Below, in pieces: positions 1 to 12,304 of a stretch of DNA of 44,258 nucleotides. The DNA comes from Ectocarpus siliculosus. Lineage: Eukaryota > Sar > Phaeophyceae > Ectocarpales > Ectocarpaceae. The stretch spans positions 3,172,187 through 3,216,444 of the forward strand of contig FN649749.1 of assembly GCA_000310025.1 (NCBI GenBank). Reading direction: 5' to 3'. A program made the translations under genes and the position numbers. The notes below the pieces were generated by a model that did no database searches, was not told where the DNA came from, and saw nothing but the letters and a program-made list of their open reading frames with translations. How positions within the stretch are numbered: position 1 is the stretch's first letter; each line of letters begins with the position of its first letter.

Positions 1-18
1 CTGCAGATATCCATCACA

Positions 19-350
19 TGTGTTAAAATTGTCAAGCATCCTCGAGGCAGTTACACAGTGCTTACAACTGTCTCTGGACGTGAAAGCACCAGAAAATAAA
101 TTAAGTCATACGCAGCTGTCATCCGTACGCAAGGAAGTAAGCACAAGATGCGGAACACCCTTAGCAGGATGCAGCTCACCCTTCATGCGACTCGCCGAAT
201 ACCTCACGGTGCTTCGCGCTTGGTGATGTGAGAGCCTGGTCCGGTGAGAACCCGGCGTGCTCCGTCCCGGCTTTGTAGGGATGCGAGGTCAATGGTCTAA
301 CGACTACGGCATGCACGACTATGAGTACACCCCCCCCCCCCCCCCCCCCC
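19..350 (-). repeat. Dispersed repeat, full-length copy 1 (minus orientation)
   Basis: Read on the minus strand, the element starts at a run of about 20 G, then TGTACTCATAGTCGTGCATG and GTTAGACCATTGACCTCGCA. It continues through GGACGGAGCA and GGTTCTCACCGGACCA to an AT-rich end at about position 20. It is nearly identical over more than 300 bp to 9676-10002, which lies in the opposite orientation. No open reading frame of note is present, so it is a non-autonomous element. The internal GGTTCNCACC resembles a tRNA B box, so a tRNA-derived SINE is possible. Confidence 0.75.
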
Positions 351-1269
351 AAAAAAAGGATTTTTTTCTCTTATTGTTTCCTCCCAAGCTGCATCCCCCA
401 ACGTAACGACAGGAGTCGAGATCTTCTTGATTATTGGGAGCGAGCGAACGCAACAGCAACAGCAGCAACAGCAGCAGCAACAGCAACCACACTCAAAAAC
501 CACAGTACCTCCCGCCACCATCCGCAGTAGCAGCAGCAGCAGCAACAGCACTACCACCCGCCCAATGAGGCCACTCTTCTTTCACGCTACACCGCTCATG
601 AGGCAGGCATGTACATATATATATACCAAGCGGCAATTTCCAAGGTCAAGCTAGCCCTGCATCTTTATTAATAGCAATGGTTTTCCGGCGCGCCGGGTGA
701 ACCTTCCTCACTATTGTGATCGCAACAGCCAACAGGTAGTGGATATCACACAACACACGCCAACCCTCCAAGCCCCGAGCCTCCCGCTGTCGCGTCGCAA
801 CGTCATTGGTCCACCATCGCACCGGGGCTCACCAAATCGCTGCTCTGGGGCGTGCTCATCATCGATTTCAGTAACACACACACGCACGCACACACACGGC
901 CAGATCGTTCCCGTGGGGGCGGACGAAACGTTGCTTGTTGCGCCGCACTTCTTGTTGCACCGCAAATCCGGTCGGCCTCCCTCCTTCTCTGGCGTTCCAA
1001 GACAAGACAGGCATGCCCCCACCGTCCACATTCTCCCGACGAGAGGAAAAACACGCGAAAAACACTAACCGCAACAAAACTCATCAGCCTCAGGTGTCTA
1101 TCGACAAACGTGCACAGAGACCCCCACCCTCTCTCGATTCTCGCAGCGGTAAGTGGTCGGCGGGAATGCCGCGGCGAGCGCCGCGCTCACCGCCGCCGCT
1201 ACTGAACGCCGCACGAGGCAACCCCCACGTGTCTGCGCTGTCGTCTTCCCAAGCCGAAACAAGGCGGGG
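351..1269. other. 3' flank of gene A, no gene seen
   Basis: This stretch holds a CAG/CAA microsatellite (about 441-545), an ACAC-rich patch (about 872-897) and no exon I could support on either strand. The open frames here are short, Ser/Pro/Arg-rich and lack splice borders. The 3' untranslated region of gene A should lie just below 1270. Confidence 0.5.
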
Positions 1270-2091
1270 TTAGGCATCAGCCTCGCCGCCATCCGCGGCC
1301 GTCTCGGCAGGGGCGGCGGTGACGGCGGCAACACCAGCCGCAGCTGTGGCGCGAGTAGCCCGTGTCCCCGGGCGGCCGCCCGCCACCGGCGCGGAAGCGG
1401 TGGAAGCGGAACGGACGATGGCGGCGGAAGCGGGAGCCGGGGCGGGGACCACCACCGCCGGCGTTTCCTCGGCCCCGTTAGCATCAGCGGGAACCCCGTT
1501 AGCATCGGCGGGTACACCGTTAGCATTGGCGGAGCCCCCGTTAGCATCAGCGGTTACCCCGGTTTCATCAGCGGGGACCCCGGCGGCGTCAGCGGGAGCG
1601 GAAGCGTCGTCCGCGCCGTCGTCTTCGGCCACGGCCATCGGAACGGCTTCACTCGCTCCACTTCCTTCCTCTCCCGCCGCGTCGCCGCCCTCATCCACAA
1701 CCCCGGTGGCGGCAGCACCAGCACCAGCACCAGCACCAGCACCAGCATCACCAGCTGGTCCACCACCATCACTGGCTGACCCGCCGCCATCACCGGCTGA
1801 CCCACCGCCATTACCACCGGCAGAACCACCACCAGCACCCGCCTCCGCAAGCGAAGCTTCGCTGGCGCGCCTGTCCTCCGCCGACTTGACAGCGGCAGTC
1901 AACGCGTTGAGCATGGCCCGGTCGCCTCGGGTCTCGGGGTGCGGGATCGCGGCGGAGGGGTCGGCGGCGGGGACGCGAGAAGCGGCGGCAGTGGCGCGGC
2001 CGGCAGCTGCTCCGGCCTTCTTCGCCTTCTTCGCCGCTTCCCGGGCACGCTTGGCCTCCTGCGCTGCCTTCTGTTCTTTCTCCATGCGTAC
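1270..2091 (-). other. Gene A last exon: basic helix and Ala/Gly tail with GVPADANG repeats
   Basis: The exon follows the acceptor GCCCAG at 2092 and reads VRMEKEQKAAQEAKRAREAA, then more Lys/Ala. This continues a charged helix begun in exon 10 (2802-2734). The middle holds a short helical segment around MLNALTAAVKSAEDRRASEA. The rest is Ala/Gly/Asp/Pro, with octapeptide repeats of the GVPADANG type encoded at about 1472-1600. The stop is TAA at 1270-1272. If exon 9 is not spliced onward, these exons would belong to a separate gene starting in 2810-3960, but no convincing first exon is visible there. Confidence 0.55.
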
Positions 2092-5000
2092 CTGGGCGGA
2101 CAGGAGGAGTAGGACGAGGAGGAGACGGACGAGGGGGAGCGGGCGTGGGTTGTTAGGTTATGCATATATGCGAAACGCACCACTAATTTATCTCTCTAGG
2201 AGTGGCACGATTCGACAGGAGGAGGAGGGGGAGGAGGAGGAGGAGGAGGAGGAGATGGAGCAGGAGGGGGGGGAGGGAGCGGGTGCTGCTTGTTTTCTAA
2301 CGAAAACACAACCGAATTCATCTCTCTAAGAGCGGCACGACTCGACAGGACAAGGAGGGGGAGGAGGAGCGGGCGTGGATTGTTATTTTTCCGACGAAAC
2401 ACACAACCAAGTTGACTAAATAATCTCTCCAAGAGCTTCTTGAAAGTCGCGGAATTAGGCGATTGGGTTTCCCCCACGCGGGAACACGAAGAGTGAACGC
2501 GAGAGGGCCATGGCGAAGACTTGGGCCGACAAGGAGGGCGGGGGGGGGTGACGTGTTGCCCCTCGAACCATTGTGTCAACGGACAAACTTCGAGACACGG
2601 GGCTACAACGACAAGGCAAAAGCAGCGGCAGCAGCAGCAGCAGCAAAAACAACAAACTAGACAACAGCAAGGTAGCAGCAGCAGCAAAGACAACACCGAC
2701 ACCAACACCAACACCAACGGCAACGACCCCCACCTTCTTCTCCGCCTGGTACTTTTCGATTACCACTTTCGCCTGCGATCGAAGGTCCTCGTCGGTCTTA
2801 CACTGAAGTGTCGTAAGCCATCACCATCGTCACATGAAACGTCCACGAGGAACAGAAAGGCGTCGCAACAGAAGCAACAAAAGTGCTGAGGGTGAGACGA
2901 AAAAAACAAGGATCCGCGTGAAGACGCAAGGTAGGAAAGGAAATAACACCATGCAAACACACAAAAAAAAACATCATCGGGAAAACCACTTAAGTAGCAA
3001 CATAAAGGTGTTCAGCGGACAAGTATGTAGTTGCTTGCAGCGTTGACGTTAACCTTATAAGTAAAACTTCTCATGCCGTAATGACAACACATGACACCAA
3101 ACGGGCCGGATCAGCAACACCAGAGCAGGTGTCAAGCGTCCATACCTACATGTTGGACGTGTAAACGTCGAGGTACTGTAACGCTACTGCTTGTAGCTCT
3201 GTCCTCTGTCTCTCTCTTTCTTTCGGGTGTGGATAATTTGCAATTCTGCGGGTGGAAAAGCCATCAATTCATGGAGTATTCGAGATATCAGGGACGGGAC
3301 TGCTCAACCCTTCTCGCACTACAACATCGAAGGCAAGCACGGCAGGGAGAAAGGTGGGACACCAGCAAAAAAAATGCACGTCATGTACATACAGTCGGCG
3401 GTCCTCAATAACGGTACCCTCAATAGCGGAATGCCCTCTATAGCGGCACCGAAATCGCTTGGCACAAATGCATCTCTCAGTACAATGCCTATTCAAGATA
3501 GCGGAACTGCCCTCTGTAGCGGCACCAACACCTCTTGAGGACCGCTGACTGTACATCTTTTCCTCCTGCGTGACCCTGCCTGATACGTCAAATATATCCC
3601 GAAGGGAAGGTGGACGAAAACAACAACAAACGTCTCGTGTACATACATACCTACAGTAAATCAAGTAAGAAAAGAACGAAAAGAACCAAAAGAACAAGAG
3701 CAACATACAATACATGGTATCTGTATACCGCAGCAGAGACAGAGCCAAGATCGCAAGAAGGCTGAAGCAAGGGTACTCGGGCCGGGGTAGACAAAGCCAG
3801 GCGACACCACGATATTGACACGCGGCAAGACAACGGGACCGCCTTCGCGAGAAAGTAAGTTAACGAGGAAATAGAACCGGGAGGACGGGGTACGCAGACC
3901 CTATTCCCTGACCCTAACCGTAACCCAACTTCCCCGATTGCATGCATGCTCCAACATGTTTTAATACTTGACAGACGAAAAGCCCTGGGACGGCTGCTGG
4001 ATTAAGGTTGGCATGCTCATGCTCACCTTGGGCATGAGGGCGTACATGAGGCCCTGCGCCGCCTTGTGCTTGGCGTCCCGCTTGTTGGCACCGTCCCCTT
4101 CCGCCGAGAGGACGCCAATGGAAAGCTTGGGGCTGGCAAAAAATACGTGGCACAGCACACCCAGCGGCGGTAGCAGCAGCAGCAGCAGCAACGGCAAAAA
4201 CATCAAATCAACGAGCAAGACGTGGCACAAAGCTGGGAGAGAAATTCAACAATCGGGATGCCGAACAGAGGTAAAGAGATCACAACTTTCACCGCTCCCA
4301 ACAAGTAAACCCTACGTCAAAGAATAATCGCTTCCCCAGGTTAAAGAGGCTTGACAGAAAGCATCGGTCATCTGCTTGCTACGAAGCAGAAGGGGGGGCG
4401 TCAAAAACGGGGAACAACCTGCTGTGGCGATCAGTTTCTCGCCGAAAGAAAAGACACAAAAATCTCATGCTTCGGTATTTCCAGGGTCAATCAACAGAAG
4501 GCAACAAAAAACTTGCGTCGCTTCACAATAACGACAAGCTATTTCCAACCAATCCCCACGCACGCTGGCTGTCAGGTTGACGTCAGGGTTGTGCTTGCAT
4601 TGTTGCCAACAGCGCGGCACGACACAAAAATGGACAGAGAAAGAGAGAGAGAGAGAAAGAGAGAGGTGCGGGTACACTCTTCAGGTTTCTTTCCTGACCC
4701 CGCCCTTCCATGTCACCGTTGCCCCCCCCGTACGGCATTCCATCGAGTGCACGGACCAGACGGTCTGTTCTTCTTGCCTCTTTAAAAATTCAAAACGAAG
4801 AAGGGATCAGATTCCAGGGCCACGGGCCAAAACGCACAAACATGAGCCCGGTCCAGCCGGTTTTTCTCCCCCTCACTGCACAGATTTTGGACACATCCCC
4901 TTCGACTGCTGTGGTCAAATCTCGAACGGGTAGATCTGGTATTTCTGTGATTATACGCATACCTTAAATATAGGTTGTCCTTGTTTATATGTTGAAAATG

Positions 5001-8000
5001 AATATCATCGCAGGAAGGCGAACGGTTTGAGATAAAAACCACGGTCACAAGTTTCTCAAAAACACTCAGATAGCACGGTGTTTCAAAAATAAATATTACC
5101 ACAGGAAGACTATAACCGTTTGAGATAGCACAACAAGTCACAAGTTTCTTGAAAACACTCACATAGCACGGTGTTTCAGGAAGTCCTTGTGCGCCTCCCG
5201 CGCGGCCTCCTTCAGGGCCTCGTTCTCAGGGTCTTCACCCAGGGAGGCCTTCGCGGCGACCTCGATGGCGCTCTTCGCGGCCTCCACCTGGTTGAATGGC
5301 GGTTTCAGGATCACACCGCCCAATGTCAACGAAGGTGTTGTCGTTCAATGCGGCATGACTGACGTGTCAACTAAAGGTAGATAGGGTATTGCAACAAAAA
5401 CACGAAAGAGACATCGTGGTGGTCTCCTTCTCGACTTGCATCTGGTCGAATGACGGTTTCAGGATCACGCCCAAGGCTTGTTGTCATTCAACACGGGATG
5501 ACTGACGTGGACAGGCAAAGGTATGGAATGCTAATAGAAGCATCATGAGGCTTTCTTCTCGACCTCCACCTGGTTGAATGACTCTTTCAGGATCACGCCC
5601 AAGGCTTGTTGTCATTCCACGCGGGATGACTAACGTGGCCAACAAAGGGTATAGTGTGACAGCAGTTGAGACATCGTGATGGCTTTCTTCTCGACTTCCA
5701 CCTGGTTGAATGACGGTTTCAGGATCACACCGCCCAAGGTCAACAAAGGTGTTGTCATTCAACGCGGGTGACTCACGTGTCCATCAAGAGGTAAGGTATG
5801 GCAATACAACGTCCATGTCTATTTTTGCAAAATCGATTCCCGTGGGTAATGCACGAATGTTGTACACCACGGCCATCCCCTATTCGCCGAATGTTTCCGT
5901 CACGGCCTAATATCTCCACACAGAGGAAGCAAATATCAAACGCACATACCAATCTCAACGGACTTTTTTCGCGCTGCTTGTCCGACGATTCAACCCGAAA
6001 CGCGCCGTGCGGAGAGACAAGGCGTGAGATTTACTGGGTCGCGGCAACGCATGGGTCAGAAGCGAGAACGATTGAACAAGTACTCGTGCGCGTAGTCAAG
6101 GCAACACTGCTGTGGTAGCGAGGGAGTTAAGACACCTGCGACAGCAACGGTCATCTCCGCAGGGAAAGATCAACCGGCAACCAACAACACGGAAGCCGGC
6201 TACACGTATACATGACGACAATATTCCCATCTAGCTCCCCCTCCCCACCTCTTTCCGCTTGGCGGTCTCCACGGGGTCGACGACGTGGCGAAGCAGTCTC
6301 GCGAAACAGCGGAACCCCTTTCCTGTGAGCTTGGACTTCTGCTGGCTGGCGTTGTCCTTGAGGGCCCGGAACATGTACGACGCGTAGTTGGGTGTTTCCG
6401 GGTGCGCGGCGACCAGATCGTGAAGGAGTTGCGCATAGTTCTGGAGGCCTGCAGGTGGAACGGGGTGGGGGGCGGGGGGCGGGGGGAGCGTACTCTTACG
6501 TATTGGCATGCCTTAGCGGTTAGACCATTGACCACGTGTCCTCGAGAGGACGGAGCATTGTTCCCACAGGACCGATCACTGATGGCCAATCGTGGGGGGT
6601 GGGGGGTGGGGGTTGCAGGGGTGCTCATGGACGTGCATGCATGCTGTGGAGCAAATCGGCCATGGACTCCCCATCTCTCCCCATTTTCGCCGACCGGGGT
6701 TGGTTACGCACAAGGTTCAAGCGCTGCGGCATTATGACTACAAACCCCTGCGCGAGGGCGCGGGGGGGGGGGGTTACCAGCAGCGAAACCTTAACAAGTA
6801 ACCGTACATTCGACCGTTGACAGCGCAGCGCTCCCTCCACAGGTACATGGGAACCACTGCTACTAGCAACCTTTTCGCTCCTCATTGCTCCTATTGCGCT
6901 CTTCGGGGAAGGACAGGCCGTATACCGACACAACGAAACAGGGGCCAACCACACACACGGGGGGGCAAAAACCTCGAAACCCTCGGCTCTCACCGTCGCC
7001 GAGCGCATGCTTGGCCACAGGGTCATCGTCGTTGTCAGTTCCCGTTGCGCTTCCTTCAGTCCCCTTGCCGGAGCCACCACCACCATCGCTGGCGCCGCCG
7101 CCGCCCCTGCTGCCTTTGGCGCCGCCTTTGGCGCCGCCACCGGCGCCAGCGCCGGTGGCGGGCTTTCCCTGGCTTATCGCCGCCGCAATCGCCGCGCTGC
7201 CGGCGAGGCTTCCGCCCGTCGTTTCGGCGATGAGAGACTCTAGGTCGAGCTGCTCGCGAGTGCCGACGGCCTCCCGGAGGAAGTTGATGGAGGCCAGCTG
7301 CTTGGCGAGCTTGGTGTTCTTGGCCTAGGGGGCAAGCGTTGTCACGGGCGATGTTTAGCCACCGGAATCGCATGGTGGCGGCGGGAGATACCCGGCGTCG
7401 GAAGAAGAATTCTCGGGTCATTCGAACCCCACTACTTACCCTACGAGCCAGAAGTGGACCAAGACACGTCCCGGCCACATGCATCCCAGAGAACATCTAC
7501 ATACGTAGGGAAAACCAATGCCACGCCACATGCGGTGCGTTTATCGCGCACAACGCCCCAACATGCCACAACTTGAGCCCACGGATGGATGGTTCCTCTC
7601 TTGGTAACCGCACGGGCTCAATTTTGAGGGCAACAGGACACACGTACAGAAGCCCACAACCGTTACGTTCCAACCCTTCCGCGACAGACTCAAGCCCTCA
7701 TCAGTATTTTTTTGCTTGGGAGGAGATATGGAGCTTCAACACCCGTCCCGGCAGGGAGTGTTGTTGGGCGTACGGGCATACACATGCGGCACAATAGCAC
7801 ATGCGGCACAATAGCACATGCAGCACAATAGCACCATTTGACCATTTGTTGTTCTCACCGTCGCGGGGGAATAAGCCACTCCATTGACGGACACGTTGAG
7901 CGTGAAGGGCTGGTGGCCGCCCAAAGACGGAAAGGAAGGTCGTTCGTCCGCACACAGCACGCGATAACAGTAGTCGTCGCAGAAGCAGTTGTCGTTACAG

Positions 8001-11000
8001 GGGAAAGGCAAGGGGGGAGGGGGGGCGTGAGCACAAGAAGAGAGTTTGGTTTTGCTACACTCCCGTCCAATATCGTCTCACTCACGATGGCGGGGGGTCC
8101 CCCGCAAGGACGACGTGACGACACCTTTGTTACACACCAGAGGGATCAGTCGCATCCGTGGGGGTTTGATTGTGGCGTGATACCATAGCTCAGTCTAAAA
8201 CTCTCCGTAACGGTTGCGTTTGCCAACGTCCTCCACGCAACTTTCTCATCAACTTCACAGAGTTGTTTCGTTTATCTTGCTATTTTCCATCATATTGCCA
8301 AGACGTCTCATTCTCATTCTACCCGAAACATTTACTGTAAACTTGACCATCGTTCTCATTCTCACCGAGATGTTCTTGGCGGCGTCCTTGTTCTTGTTCT
8401 CGAAGCTGGGGCGAGACTTGGGCTCCATCGCCGCGCACATCTCGAAGGCGGCCGATACAGCCGACTTTTGTTTCAGCTGCTCGTTGTCGTCGCGGAAGTT
8501 GTTGTGGGAGGTAGCCGTTGTTGTTGTTGTTGTTGTTGTTGTTGTTCGTGGGGGTCATGGTGGTATTGTTGGCGGCGGCGGCGGCGGCGGTGATAAGAAT
8601 TGGGGGGCGACACGATGCATACGCACCGATCGGAGGAGGGGGTGGGGTGAGGCGGACCGGACAAAAACAATAGGATAGAAGGCTAGGAGGAACCGCAAGA
8701 GGATGAGACAGCAGCACGAAAGGGCGCAGCTGGTGCTCAGAGGGCAGCAATAATAGTAGAACTGGGGGTTCTTCCAGAGTAACAACAAATCCGAGCCCGT
8801 CTTTTCCCAACCACGGTAAACACATGAATCAACACGCCCGGCCAAACAATAGGACTTGAAAGTCGGCGACAATGTGCCGAGCAATAGTACTTGTAGTCAC
8901 AGGGCATTGTGCAAACCACAGCAACGCTGAAAACATGCTAGCGCTGGTTGTGGTGACATCGAAAAGACACTTCGATGGAGCCCCTTTGCCAAAAACTTTG
9001 ATCCATATCTGTTAAATTAAAAAACACTTGCCAAGACGAGCGCCTTCCAAGGCCAGCGCTGAATGTTCTTCGCCTTGGAAGCGCTTTCCAATCAAAACAA
9101 GCCAAGAGGAGTAGGCAACACAGCAGCATAACAAGGCGATGGCATCACAAACAGAAACAAGCAAGTCGCCGGAATAAAGCTGGCAACACGGCAGGTGATG
9201 ACACCACCAACACAACAAAACAAAGCTCCATTCACAAGACTACATCATCATCATCCACCTTGAAGGACTTCATGTTGAGCACAGCGCCGCCGGGGTACAT
9301 TCGCGCGTGGGCCAGCTCGTCCAACACCATCTTCCCGCTCCCAGGCGGGAACTCCTTCATCGGTTTGGGCGGCTCCACCACGGGGGCGGGCGGAGGGGGC
9401 ACGGAGCGCGCACCCTCCCCCCCCTTCTTGCCCGGGGCGGCGGCGACGGCCCCGGCCGCGGCGCGCTTGGCCGGGTTCAGCTCGATGGGGTCGACGTTGC
9501 CCGCTGTGTCGTGTTATTTTTTATGCGGCAGAAGATCAAAGCGAGGGGTGGGGGTGGGAGGGGGGGTGTACTCATAGTCGTGCATGCCGTAGTCGTTAGA
9601 CCATTGACCTCGCATCCCTGCAAAGCCGGGACGGAGCACGCCGGGTTCGCACCGGACCAGGCTCTCACATCACCAGGGGGGGGGGGGGGTGTACATCATA
9701 GTCGTGCATGCCCGTGAGTCGTTTGACCATTGACCTCGCATCCCTACAAAGCCGGGACGGAGCACACCGGGTTCTCACCGGACCAGGCTCTCACATCACC
9801 AAGCGCGAAGCGCCGTGAGGTATTTGGCGAGTCGCATGAAGGGTGAGCTGCATCCTGCTAAGGGTGTTCGGCATCTTGTGCTTACTTCCTTGCGTACGGA
9901 TGACAGCTACGTATGACTTAATTTATTTTCTGGTGCTTTTACTTCCAGAGACAGTTGTAAGCACTGTGTAACTGCCTCGAGGAAGCTTGACCATTTTAAC
10001 ACAACGTGGTGCGATCATCCCCCGTTGCGCGGAGTGAGGTTTCTCCACCCCGCACAACATGATCTACTCGACCACCATTATGGTTACCGCCAAAAAAAAA
10101 ACCGAGGTAAAAAAAAAAAAACGGTAACCTGGTTGCCGAGTTCACGAAGTGAATTGGCTTGTTTTACAACGTCGTTGCCAAGCGACGAAAACCCAATCCC
10201 GATGGCAAACACCGAGGGGGGGGCTTGTTTTACAACGTCGTTGCCAAGCGACGAAAACCCAACCCCGATGGCAAGCACCGGGGGGAGGAACCTGGTGGGG
10301 GGGGGGTACTCATGTAACGGCATGCCGCAGTCGTGAGGCATTGACTTCACATGCCGGGACGGAGCGATATCGCCGGCCCAAGCTACGTTTCACAAGGACG
10401 GACCAGAAACTAGTCCAACGGGGGGTGGGTGTTCGGGAGATTGTCGGAGTTTGATCCAAGTGTGATGCCGAATCATGGAAAGCGACCTCTCGTGACCCTG
10501 AATATAGTGTTACCGCTTCCTGGCTTGGCTCGCGTACGGCCGTAGACTAGAGCGTTTACGAAGGGCGACGGACACACAGGAGCAACAAGAACAAAGACGA
10601 CCGCAAAAAGGAAGGCAATTAATCCACGGGCTGACGTCGCCAGACATATCACCACCACCACCACCACCACCACCACCACCACCACCACCAACAACAACAA
10701 CAGCGCCGGCACCGGCACCAGACACAACACCAGCAACTCCTTACCGCTGTGCATGAGGTTGGTCCAGTGGCCCACCCCGGCAGCCCTGTCCACGTTCGAC
10801 ACGGCCACCGGCCGTCTGGGGGGCCCCGCGGCCGCTGCCGGCGGCGGGGCGTAGACGCCCCTACTGGCATGCCCGTTCTTCGACTTCTTCTTGACCCTCT
10901 TCATGTTGTTGGGGTTCGGGCTAGCGCTGGACTCGGAGCTGGACTGGGTTGTGGCGGGGTGGCGGCTGTTGGCGTACGGCACTCCGTCCGCGGCGTCGGA

Positions 11001-12266
11001 GGCCGAGGCGACGCTGCCGCTCCTGCTGCCCCTGGCGGAGCCAACGACGCTGCCCCGGGCGGAGCCAACGACGCTGCCGCTTGATGGAGCCGGCATGCCT
11101 GTGTGTCAAGCGAGTGTGTACATGCAGTACGATAAGATAAGGCGTTATTTACGGTTGTGGGGGCAGCGTGAATAGATGGACAGCGTGAGAGAGAAACAAC
11201 TCTGCCGGGGGGGGGTCGTTAGTCAGGACAAAGCTCAAAACCTGGTGAAAACCTGCGATTACGATTGGTCAGAGAGAGGAAAACGACGCCTAGGTGTTCG
11301 GGCCTTGCGCGCCAGGAGGAAGGGTTATTTTATGTAGAAACCAAACGTGCTGTCATATATCTACCGTCGAAACGACCAGCACGGCGCGTTCAACCGGGGG
11401 GCTTGCAGCGGCCATCGGCCAACTCCCTCTCCGCGGTTCGTGGAAAAGGCGGGGGGTGGCGGGGGCGTGTACTCATGTTGTCTTAATTGTGAAGACCATA
11501 AATTGCCCTGCTCATGCAGGGCTGCCTCCAATCCGAGGCCCGCCCTCCTTTGATCATTTGAAGATTTGAAGGGATTGGAACTTGGTTACTCATGCTTTAA
11601 TTGTGTAGACCAGTGAGCCACGCAGTCTCTGCAGTAGCGGACGGAGCGGTTGTTCCCTCAGAGGACCGATCAATCACCCATGGCGAACGGGGGGGGGGGG
11701 GGCTTAAACCCGGCGGCGGGCCTAAAATCGTTTCGTGGCAAAAAAAAACAAGAAGGTTGAGAAATATGCAAAAAAAAAAAAAACGGACCCGGAAGGGGGG
11801 TGCCCATCCCGGCGAGGCGGTCAAGCAGGCCCTTGTGCTCCGCGAGGGGGTCCTGCAGATCCACCTCCCCCCACTCGAACTCGGCCCCGCTGTGCGACAC
11901 CTTCCTTGCCGAGGACCGCGGGAGCAGGCGTCGCCGCTGCCGGCGGCCTGCGAAGGCGTACACCTCGTCGCCCGATTCCTCTCCTCCCTCGGAGTCCATG
12001 TCCCACGGGGAGTACTCCTCCTCCTCGTCGTCCCCGTCTTCGGCCGCCGAGCCGGCGGCGGCGGCCGCGTGGTTGTTGCGGTACTCGGCCGCTAGCGCTA
12101 CGGCCTCCATGATCTCGGCCGCGCGCCTCGCGGCCCTGCCCCTGGGGCCGCCGGCCGGCACCACGGCCACCGGATTCGGGAGCCCGAGGCCGCCGCCGCT
12201 TCTGCCGTCGACGGCCTTGGCGGCGAAGAAGTTGTTGTACTCCTGTACGTCGAAGCTGCTCTCGGA

Positions 12267-12304
<38 letters not shown>

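Larger units (their letters stand above)
4027..6448 (-). other. Gene A exons 7-9: probable second, interrupted dsRBD
   Basis: Exon 7 (6448-6249) opens with an amphipathic helix and a strand-like segment (NYAQLLHDLVAAHPETPNYA) of the dsRBD helix-1/strand-1 type. Exon 8 (5287-5163) is a charged, Ala/Glu/Lys-rich helix. Exon 9 (4132-4027) gives PKLSIGVLSAEGDGANKRDA followed by KHKAAQGLMYAL, which fits strand 2, strand 3 and helix 2 with the NKRDAKHKAA basic motif. About 85 residues separate the two halves, so this is either a dsRBD with a large insertion or only a C-terminal half-domain. Exon 8 is surrounded by tandem copies of its own splice-site regions (see repeats). Confidence 0.5.

Noticed and set aside
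1319-2329. A 336-codon plus-strand frame opposite the last exon of gene A
   Set aside because: It is an Ala/Ser/Pro-rich antisense frame ending in a GGA microsatellite. The minus frame has the splice-joined charged helix.
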